12,458 bases of DNA from Candidatus Methanomethylophilaceae archaeon (GTDB lineage Archaea > Thermoplasmatota > Thermoplasmata > Methanomassiliicoccales > Methanomethylophilaceae), in contig DUKW01000051.1 of NCBI GenBank assembly GCA_013329105.1, positions 1 to 12,458 of the forward strand, in the 5' to 3' direction. The translations under genes and the position numbers were made by a program. The notes below the pieces were generated by a model. That model was not told the DNA's origin. It did not search any database and saw only the letters and a list, made by a program, of their open reading frames with translations. This document shows positions 1 to 6,067 of the stretch, piece by piece (the first letter of the stretch is position 1; every line of letters starts with the position of its first letter).

Positions 1-104
1 TTCTTTGGTAACGCCCCCCCCTGGGCGTCCCCCAACAAAGAAAGTCGTGGTCCCATTCAGGATACAAAGCCTGAAATATGCGGGGAGGCCCCATTCATGA
101 CCAC
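1..104. other. Hairpin-rich non-coding block, identity unknown
   Basis: Seen: two nested inverted-repeat units. Unit 1 has an outer stem TTCTTTG (1-7) with CAAAGAA (36-42) and an inner stem ACGCCC (11-16) with GGGCGT (23-28). Unit 2 has an outer stem GTGGTC (47-52) with GACCAC (99-104). It encloses TTCAGG (56-61) with CCTGAA (70-75) and GGGG (82-85) with CCCC (89-92). No convincing coding frame crosses it. It could be a structured RNA, the 3' end or terminator of an upstream gene, or the end of a small mobile or repeat element. The window edge at base 1 prevents a decision, and I do not recognise it as a known RNA family. Confidence 0.4.
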
Positions 105-331
105 TCAGTTCATCAGCGCGGTGATGTTTATTCTTCGTTATCAAAAAAGGGGGATCATACTGCCGATACTGGGAAACTTCATAATCGGTGATAGCCCGTG
201 CTCAATCAAGGCCGCCAGTATCGTCAGCGAGGAAATAGCTGCCGTTCTATCGCACGAAGAGAGTTGCCATACCGCTGATTCTGAAAGAAATATTACGAAG
301 ACGGAACAGCGCGCAACATGCTGCTCGAAAA
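105..331. other. Non-coding spacer upstream of hypF
   Basis: I see no supported gene here. The open frames across it (97-342 plus; 141-629 minus) lack recognisable motifs, and the minus frame runs antisense into hypF. It may hold distal regulatory sequence for hypF or the 3' flank of something left of the window. Confidence 0.45.
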
Positions 332-341
332 CTAATAAATA
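332..341 (+). promoter_or_regulatory. Putative TATA box for hypF, leaderless type
   Basis: The sequence CTAATAAATA is preceded by the purine-rich CGAAAA, which resembles a BRE. Its centre lies about 28 nt upstream of the hypF ATG at 366, so an archaeal start site about 25 nt downstream would fall at or just before the ATG. No Shine-Dalgarno sequence precedes hypF, which fits a leaderless mRNA. Inferred from sequence and spacing only. Confidence 0.5.
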
Positions 342-365
342 AGGTCCACGCTCTGGCACTGAGAT

Positions 366-2540
366 ATGAGGCTGATCCTTCATGGCGTAGTACAGGGCGT
401 GGGGTTCCGTCCCGCCGTCCATCGTATAGCCGCCGCAATGGGGATCGACGGCTCTGTGTACAACAGAGGCAGCGACGTCGTTATCGACATCAGGGGAGAC
501 GGCGATCGTTTCCTGGAAATACTCATGTCCTCCCTGCCGCCTCTGGCGTCCGTAGAGTCGGTCGAGATCGTTGATATGGATTATGACGGCGCGCCGGGCT
601 TCCATATTCTGCCGTCCTCTTCCGGTCATAAGGGTGCAGGGATACCGGTGGATACGGCCATATGCCCCTCCTGCCTGAAGGAAATGACTGATCCAAGGGA
701 CCGCCGATACGGTTATCCCTTCACAAGCTGCACCGACTGCGGTGCGCGTTTTACGCTAATAGATGATCTCCCTTATGACCGCGAGAACACCGCCATGCGC
801 TCCTTCCCCCTTTGTCCCGACTGCCAAAAGGAATATTCGACGCCGGGTGATAGGCGTTTTCATCACCAAACTATCTGCTGCCCGAAATGCGGTCCTAAGT
901 ACCGTTTCATAAAAGAGGGAAAGGAATACTTTGATAGACCCATCGAGCGTTTCGCTGAGCTCCTGGAAAAGGGAGGAATCGGCGTCGCCAAAAGCTGGGG
1001 AGGGATGCACATATGCTCCATTCTTGACAACGTTCCTCATCTCCGAAAATGGTACGGCAGAAAGGAGAAACCGTTCGCCATTATGGTCAAAGACCTTGCC
1101 GCTGCTGAGAGGTACGCCGCTCCCGATGATTATGAAAAAAGGCTACTACTATCGCCACAGAGACCGATAGTCCTCCTCAAAAAGAAGGGGCTGACTATAA
1201 CGGAGCTAGTATCACCAGGATTGGACAATATCGGGATCTTCCTTCCTTACACTGGTATGCAGCATCTCCTTTTTCGTAACCTGGCTGTGGATGCTTTGGT
1301 AATGACCTCTGCCAACGTTCCGGGGGAGCCGATGATTATAGACGACAGCAACGTCATGTCCCTCGGAGCGGATGCCTATATTCTCCATAATCAGGAGATC
1401 ATATGTCGCGCCGACGATTCAGTAATAAGGACATTCGATGGAGGTAGTTTCTTCATCCGCCGCTCCCGCGGGCATACACCAGCATGGCTACCAGCACCTG
1501 GGAAAAGGTCAGTGATAGGTCTGGGGGCGCAGGAGAACATCACCGGCGCCGTCGCTCACGGAGGGAGAATATACTGCACACAATACATAGGCGATGCCGA
1601 CCACATCGGTGTCCTTGAATATCTGGACTCGTCGATATCCCATCTGCGCAAACTTCTAGGAACGGAACACGTGGATGCTATGGCCATGGATCTGCACCCT
1701 GCCTACAGCAACCGCCGCCTGGCCAAGAGGATTGCCGTCGAGGAGGATATAGAACCAATAGAAGTACAACATCACTGGGCACATGCCGCCTCCCTATTAG
1801 TCGACAGCAGAGAGGAAGCAGCGGTTTTCTTGACACTGGACGGCAGCGGTTATGGTGACGATGGGAGTGCGTGGGGAGGAGAAGTGATATGCGCTTCATT
1901 CGATTCTTACAGCCGATCGGGCCATCTGAGGCCTTTCCCTTTACTGGGGGGAGAAAAAGCCGTATACGATGTGCGCAGGCTCTGTTATGCCATCGACCGG
2001 ATGACGGGGCGCCGCAATGAGATGTTCAGCGACACTGAGCAGGATCTCTTTGACAAGATTATGGACAAAAGCGTGCTCACCAGTTCAATGGGCAGAGTGA
2101 TGGATGCCGTCTCCTGTTACCTCGGCGTATGCAACCGTCGCAGCTATGATGGTGAGCCTGCCATGAAGCTGGAACCTCTTCTTAACAGAGGTAAGAAGGT
2201 AGAGGGTTTCGAAGTTAGAGTGCAAAACGGTGTGATCGATTCTCTTGACCTAATAGCAAATGTGATATCCTCGCCGATGTCGCCGGAGGATAAAGCTTAT
2301 AGCATAGTGGCATACCTCATTGAAACGATGGTAGACTTGGCCGCTGACACTGCCGAAAGAGAGGGCCTGAACAGCATAGGGGTCACCGGCGGTGTCTCCT
2401 ACAATTCCACGGTCTGCGATATCGCTCGCAAGAGGGTAGAGTCGCACGGTCTAAGACTGCTGCGTCATCGCGAGGTGCCCAACGGGGACGGCGGAATATC
2501 AGTGGGACAGGTTGCCATAGCGCTCAGGAGGGTATCATGA
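366..2540 (+). CDS. hypF: Carbamoyltransferase HypF, [NiFe]-hydrogenase maturation
   Basis: HypF uses carbamoyl phosphate and ATP to carbamoylate the C-terminal Cys of HypE, the first step toward the CN ligands of [NiFe]-hydrogenases (family knowledge). All domains are visible in 724 aa, close to the usual ~750. The N-terminal acylphosphatase domain has the VQGVGFRP-type motif at 9-16, with catalytic-type Arg15 and Asn33. The double zinc finger has Cys pairs at 100/103, 122/125, 150/153 and 172/175, with the canonical 18-24-18 spacing. A YrdC-like domain spans about 185-375, including KPFAIM and an RRSRGHTP segment. The Kae1/TobZ-like C-terminal half has VQHHWAH at 467-473, LDGSGYGDDG and DGG near the end. 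The YrdC motif reads KSWGGMHICS rather than the commoner KGIGGFHLACD, probably a lineage variant. The ATG is forced by an in-frame TGA at 360-362. No other hyp genes are in the window. The 3' end overlaps the next gene by ATGA. Confidence 0.96.
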   Translation: MRLILHGVVQGVGFRPAVHRIAAAMGIDGSVYNRGSDVVIDIRGDGDRFLEILMSSLPPLASVESVEIVDMDYDGAPGFHILPSSSGHKGAGIPVDTAICPSCLKEMTDPRDRRYGYPFTSCTDCGARFTLIDDLPYDRENTAMRSFPLCPDCQKEYSTPGDRRFHHQTICCPKCGPKYRFIKEGKEYFDRPIERFAELLEKGGIGVAKSWGGMHICSILDNVPHLRKWYGRKEKPFAIMVKDLAAAERYAAPDDYEKRLLLSPQRPIVLLKKKGLTITELVSPGLDNIGIFLPYTGMQHLLFRNLAVDALVMTSANVPGEPMIIDDSNVMSLGADAYILHNQEIICRADDSVIRTFDGGSFFIRRSRGHTPAWLPAPGKRSVIGLGAQENITGAVAHGGRIYCTQYIGDADHIGVLEYLDSSISHLRKLLGTEHVDAMAMDLHPAYSNRRLAKRIAVEEDIEPIEVQHHWAHAASLLVDSREEAAVFLTLDGSGYGDDGSAWGGEVICASFDSYSRSGHLRPFPLLGGEKAVYDVRRLCYAIDRMTGRRNEMFSDTEQDLFDKIMDKSVLTSSMGRVMDAVSCYLGVCNRRSYDGEPAMKLEPLLNRGKKVEGFEVRVQNGVIDSLDLIANVISSPMSPEDKAYSIVAYLIETMVDLAADTAEREGLNSIGVTGGVSYNSTVCDIARKRVESHGLRLLRHREVPNGDGGISVGQVAIALRRVS
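2526..2532 (+). promoter_or_regulatory. Ribosome binding site for the ApgM-like gene
   Basis: AGGAGGG lies inside the last codons of hypF, four bases before the ATG at 2537. With the ATGA overlap it supports translational coupling of the two genes and fixes the downstream start. Confidence 0.8.
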
Positions 2541-3541
2541 AGACTTTGTTCGTACTTCTTGACGGGGCAGAAGATCATCCTGTACCGCAATTCGGCGGGC
2601 GAAAACCATTGGAGGTAGCAGAGACTCCTTTCATAGACTCGCTGCTTAGCGACTGCGTGTCCACCCAAGGCAGCACTTATACCCATCGCTTTATCAACCA
2701 ACTCTTTACAGGTTCACTTCCGCGTACACCACGTGGAGCCATAGAGGCCCTCGGCCTGAACTTACGCATGGATGAAGGAAGAGTCGCCTACCGTCTCAGC
2801 CCAGCCCGTGTTAGCGAGGGATGGATAGAGTGGGATTACCATGTAGACGACGCATTGGAGAAGGATATAATCAAAAAATTCTACTCTCACATCGACGTGC
2901 TTAACCCCTATGACCCAGACGTTCTTTTCTTCCTGAAAGGGAGGGCGGTGATCCCACTGAATAGCAACGAAGTCATCAGTCTACCATGTCCACCAATGCC
3001 AGCACCGATGAAATACCGCCCTGACTTCATGTGGCCGCTGATCGAGGAGCTCTCTGAAGAACTTGACGGACTCACACTGATGCCCTGGGGAGGCGGGAAG
3101 ACTAATAGGGAGGCAACACTCCATAAAGGTGTGGCACCCCTTACCGTCGTTTCCAATAGCCCCACGGCACTGGGTATATCTCGGGCACTAGGGCAGGGAG
3201 CTGTGAAGGTCGACGCCCTTGAGGAACGCTTTCCCATCGCCCGTGATTTGTTGGAGGAAACTAACGTTTTTCTCCATGCCGATGAGATCGACGAAGTGAG
3301 CCACCAGCGCGACCCTGAACTCAAGGTCAAATTGCTGGAGCAATTAGATTCGCTTCTGGAGGATCATTTCCATGACTACAAGAGAATAGCGCTTCTAGTG
3401 GATCACGGGACCTCTTCCGTCACCGGTGAGCATCTTCCCATGGAGGTGCCTGTGGCATGCAACTACGACGCGGGCCTGAATAAGAGAAAAATAGCGCTCT
3501 CCGAGCTCATGCCTTACCTTCTATCTCATTCCAGAGAGTGA
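2537..3541 (+). CDS. ApgM-like alkaline phosphatase superfamily enzyme, substrate unknown
   Basis: This resembles archaeal cofactor-independent phosphoglycerate mutase (ApgM) but is shorter (334 aa versus about 400) and diverged. The metal-binding scaffold is present: DGAED near the N-terminus (Asp9, Asp13), a D-x3-H-x2-D signature at Asp252/His256/Asp259, DHGTS from Asp289-His290, and a final His299 before MEVP. A TPRGAIEALG segment at about 64-73 matches the GRGxxEA motif of ApgM. The nucleophile region is altered: the usual S/T-(D/E)-x-A-H is replaced by YTHRFINQ, with Thr49 as the best candidate. ApgM relatives have been proposed as phosphoglycerate mutases and as stand-in homoserine kinases. 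Here it is ATGA-coupled to hypF and lies 48 bp before cobT. Since CbiS supplies an alpha-ribazole phosphatase, a role in making or handling threonine phosphate is one hypothesis. A glycolytic mutase is the conservative alternative. Confidence 0.75.
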   Translation: MKTLFVLLDGAEDHPVPQFGGRKPLEVAETPFIDSLLSDCVSTQGSTYTHRFINQLFTGSLPRTPRGAIEALGLNLRMDEGRVAYRLSPARVSEGWIEWDYHVDDALEKDIIKKFYSHIDVLNPYDPDVLFFLKGRAVIPLNSNEVISLPCPPMPAPMKYRPDFMWPLIEELSEELDGLTLMPWGGGKTNREATLHKGVAPLTVVSNSPTALGISRALGQGAVKVDALEERFPIARDLLEETNVFLHADEIDEVSHQRDPELKVKLLEQLDSLLEDHFHDYKRIALLVDHGTSSVTGEHLPMEVPVACNYDAGLNKRKIALSELMPYLLSHSRE

Positions 3542-3555
3542 GAAGGCAAGATGAA

Positions 3556-3567
3556 GGATTAATATCC
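3556..3567 (+). promoter_or_regulatory. Putative TATA box of cobT within GGATTAATATCC
   Basis: The near-palindrome GGATTAATATCC contains TTAATAT, centred about 28 nt before the cobT ATG at 3590. That spacing would put transcription initiation at or next to the start codon. A similar element, GGATTAATCATCC, lies upstream of btuF at 12446-12458, so it might be an operator overlapping the promoter. Inference from spacing and similarity. Confidence 0.4.
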
Positions 3568-3589
3568 TGAGAATGCATCATATGGAGGG

Positions 3590-4702
3590 ATGAATCCTCC
3601 AATAGATATCTCGAAGGATGTGATCATACACAACGCCCCACGCCGTGCAGAGGAGATTCTGTCCCGGATGTGGGGTGGTAAAGCCGTCTTCACATGTACC
3701 ATTGGCAATACACTCACCTCCACGATACCAGGGGTGTCCGACGCTGGTGACACGCCAGAACTCACCCTTTACACACCCAGCGCTGATGTGGAGCTTCTGG
3801 TACACGGCCGCACTATATGCATGGATGGAATACCTATTAATCCTGGTGGGATACCAACGCCGGCCACTGTGACCATGGCTGCTCTTGCACTCAGCGAAAT
3901 GCCCTTCCACATAATAAACGGAGGGGTGAATGTGCTCCCTCATGTACCTTATTTCGACGTTGGCGGTAAGGCTGGAAGGGACATAAGGACGGGGGAGGCT
4001 GTCAGCAATGTGCAGGAATGTTATGAGAAAGGACTTGTGATTGGAGACATTCTTGGCCGCTCCAATGACTTCTTAGTGGCTAGTGAAAGTTGTACCGGGG
4101 GAACGACCACCGCTTTGGCCGTACTAAGGGCAATGGGCATCATAGAAGAAAACCTTGTCAGCAGCAGTTCTCCCAACAACCCCAAGGAACTCAAAGACAA
4201 AATAGTCAGCGAGGCTCTCAAAGCGGCCGGCGCTGAGTATGGAGATTTACGCCATGAACCCCTAGAAGCCATACGCCGTGTAGGCGACTCTATGATGCCT
4301 GCTAATCTGGGACTTGTGATAGGCGCAGCACGGCGGATTCCCGTCATCCTGGGAGGTGGAACGCAGATGGTGGCAGTCTTGGCAGCGGCCCTGGAGATCG
4401 ACCCGTCCATTGATGAGAATGTTATAGTGGGAACTACACGTTGGCTCATCAACGATCGCCATTCCGACATCGTACGCATGGTGAAAAGCGTTGGCGATAT
4501 CCCGCTGGCTGCTATACAATTGGATTATACGGACAGCCCTTACGAAGGGCTGCGTGCGTATGAGGAGGGTTATGTTAAGGAGGGGGTCGGATGCGGCGGA
4601 TCGGCAATAGCAGCCGTCCTCAGCACATGTGGAGAAGTCAACTGCGAGCGCCTTTTACAAAGGATCCACGAGGATTATAAAGAAATCCTCAAGATGATAT
4701 AA
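3590..4702 (+). CDS. cobT: Archaeal CobT: nicotinate-nucleotide-lower base phosphoribosyltransferase
   Basis: This is a full-length (370 aa) member of the archaeal CobT family (UPF0284/TIGR00303 type). It transfers phosphoribose from nicotinate mononucleotide to a lower-ligand base, giving alpha-ribazole phosphate or an analogue for CobS. Family hallmarks are IGNT-x-IPG-x-S-x-AG near 38-53, ELTLYTPSADVE, GIPTPATVTMA, PYFDVGGKAGRDI, ESCTGGTTTALAVL, SSSPNNPKELK, GGGTQMVAVLA and EGVGCGG. The base cannot be inferred from sequence; methanogens often use non-DMB bases. ATG 3590 is the only start after the in-frame TAA at 3560. GGAGGG directly abuts it, too close for an ordinary Shine-Dalgarno, so leaderless initiation is plausible. 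GGAGG (3584-3588) can pair with CCTCC (3596-3600), placing the ATG in the loop. The 3' end overlaps convergent cobY by 14 bp. Confidence 0.93.
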   Translation: MNPPIDISKDVIIHNAPRRAEEILSRMWGGKAVFTCTIGNTLTSTIPGVSDAGDTPELTLYTPSADVELLVHGRTICMDGIPINPGGIPTPATVTMAALALSEMPFHIINGGVNVLPHVPYFDVGGKAGRDIRTGEAVSNVQECYEKGLVIGDILGRSNDFLVASESCTGGTTTALAVLRAMGIIEENLVSSSSPNNPKELKDKIVSEALKAAGAEYGDLRHEPLEAIRRVGDSMMPANLGLVIGAARRIPVILGGGTQMVAVLAAALEIDPSIDENVIVGTTRWLINDRHSDIVRMVKSVGDIPLAAIQLDYTDSPYEGLRAYEEGYVKEGVGCGGSAIAAVLSTCGEVNCERLLQRIHEDYKEILKMI

Positions 4703-5294
4703 GACGGCGGACGAGTTCCAACTCCTCAGGTGTATTAACATTGACGGCCAGATCCAACCCTCCATTGAGGTAGAAGTTTTCTTCAAGATATTTGCCCTCC
4801 AGGGTGAGGCGTCTGTCGACGACACTAACACCGGAGACCACATACCTCCCTTCATCAAGCTCCCAAACGTAAGATGGCCGCAGACCCGCAGCAAGAACAA
4901 TGGATTCCTTTACCATGGCAAGATATGATTCGCCACCTTCCTTGTAGTAAGAGGCCAAGAAATCATCGACTGTGGACCTTTTCAGCAGAGGAAGGTCTGA
5001 AGGACACAGCATCACCTCATCGCCATCCATCATTCTCAGGGCGGAATGCATATCGAGGACAAAATCCTCACCGCTGGTGTCTACCACTTCAAAACCCCGC
5101 TCTAGAACCCACTCTCTAGTCTTCCTGGTGTTAGGACTGACAGAGACCAGTATATGGCCGATATACTCAGACGCTTGAAGTACATCCAAGACCCTGTCTA
5201 TACAGCTACGTCCTTCCACCATTATCAGCGGTTTCTCCATGCCCAAGGAACTTATCCTGCTTCCTTTGCCACCGGCGTTCACAAGAACATCCAC
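4689..5294 (-). CDS. cobY: GTP:adenosylcobinamide-phosphate guanylyltransferase CobY
   Basis: CobY is the archaeal non-orthologous replacement of bacterial CobU/CobP. It transfers GMP from GTP to adenosylcobinamide phosphate, giving the GDP-cobinamide used by CobS. The 201-aa protein opens with the nucleotidyltransferase loop NAGGKGSR (6-13) and EKP (20-22). It also has SVSPNTRKTREW (51-62), characteristic of CobY (the Methanocaldococcus protein has a near-identical SPNTPKTKE), then a TSGE segment and CPSDLPLL. There is no kinase P-loop domain as in CobU. The start is GTG at 5294, supported by GGCGGTGAT three bases upstream, and overlaps the end of cobS by 16 bp. It is the last gene of the cobD-cbiB-cbiS-cobS-cobY unit. 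It could lose translation coupling because of the stop codon inside cobS, although it has its own strong ribosome binding site. Confidence 0.93.
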   Translation of the reverse strand: MDVLVNAGGKGSRISSLGMEKPLIMVEGRSCIDRVLDVLQASEYIGHILVSVSPNTRKTREWVLERGFEVVDTSGEDFVLDMHSALRMMDGDEVMLCPSDLPLLKRSTVDDFLASYYKEGGESYLAMVKESIVLAAGLRPSYVWELDEGRYVVSGVSVVDRRLTLEGKYLEENFYLNGGLDLAVNVNTPEELELVRRLISS

Positions 5295-6067
5295 GTCATC
5301 ACCGCCAATGTTACCAGGACCAGCAGCGGCCTTGAGAGTTCATTGGTTGCACCTAGAACATCGCCGTTCACCATACCAAAGTTCCTCTCCGCCACCAATG
5401 CCATAATCCATCCGGCTAGCAAAGATATTGTTAACATGAGGATTAGTAACGAGATAGCAGAAATCTCAGACAGTCCGAAGAAAATGACCTCCGCCCCTAG
5501 GAAAATCAATGCAAGGGCAACACTGATAATAGCGGGGAGTAGTACTGATCGCGGCCCTGTCAGTCGCACTGTCTCGCCTGCCATGCCGTTGCCGGGACTT
5601 CCAGCCGCAGCAGCGGTTACTGTGGCATTGCGTGAGAATATCTCAGCCAAAAGAACTACAACAAAGAGATCTGCTGATGCCGATGAGCCCCAAGCGGCAA
5701 CAGTAAGTAGTATTGTGAAGACGGCGAAAGCCACCCCTCCGGCGCCGATACGGCTGTCTTTCAGGGCCCTTACGTGATCTTCGTGTCCACCGGAAACTAC
5801 TAAACCGTCCCCTAAATCCATCACTCCATCAAGGTGAAGGAAACGATTCATCAAAGAAACAGCGAATAATGTGGTCACTGCGGCTACGAGAGGATCAAGC
5901 AATGAGGTGAGGGCCCAAAGTAAAACTGTTGCCAGAAGGCATTAGAACAATCCTATGAGAGGGACCAGGTGATAGTTCCTGTTCATCGAGCTCAGATCAT
6001 CCTCATCCACGTCGATACGCAACATCGTAAAAAAGGAGAACATGGCCCTCAGTGAGCCCACTGTCAT
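5279..6067 (-). pseudogene. cobS: Cobalamin-5'-phosphate synthase CobS with in-frame TAA at codon 42
   Basis: CobS is the membrane enzyme that joins GDP-cobinamide with alpha-ribazole or its phosphate. Read through one stop, the frame spans 263 codons including the terminator, a normal CobS length. It starts with ATG at 6067, overlapping the cbiS TGA (ATGA) behind GAGGGGGA. The first 41 codons end in NYHLVPLIGLF, matching the first membrane segment of CobS (P-[IL]-[VI]-G). TAA follows at 5944-5942, then CLLATVLLWAL continues in the same frame. The rest is well conserved: LHLDGVMDLGDGL (active-site acidic motif), ALKDSRIGAGGVA, and FGMVNGDVLGATNELSR near the C-terminus. A single change (for example TAA to TTA, Leu) restores the gene. 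A restart at TTG 5902 would give a 207-aa product lacking the first helix. It is either a recent nonsense mutation, a base-call error, or an unusually expressed gene. TAA is not the pyrrolysine codon. Confidence 0.85.
5298..5306 (-). promoter_or_regulatory. Ribosome binding site for cobY
   Basis: On the minus strand GGCGGTGAT closely matches the anti-Shine-Dalgarno complement GGAGGTGAT and sits three bases before the GTG at 5294. It decides the GTG start, since no suitable ATG is in frame nearby. Confidence 0.7.

Noticed and set aside
97..342. 81-residue open frame on the plus strand upstream of hypF
   Set aside because: No recognisable motif, weak start context, and it begins inside the hairpin block; it looks like chance coding potential.
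141..629. 162-residue minus-strand frame antisense to the start of hypF
   Set aside because: About half of it is the complement of well-conserved hypF codons, and the product matches no family I know.
5154..5777. Long plus-strand frame antisense to cobS and cobY
   Set aside because: It mirrors the codon bias of cobS on the opposite strand and has no domain of its own.
5895..5942. Termination-reinitiation at TAATG inside cobS
   Set aside because: The overlapping ATG is in another frame and ends after 15 codons, so it does not restore CobS by itself.
5942..5944. cobS TAA read as pyrrolysine or another programmed recoding
   Set aside because: Pyrrolysine uses TAG, selenocysteine uses TGA, and no TAA-recoding system is established for archaea. 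A membrane-helix position also suggests an ordinary hydrophobic residue.
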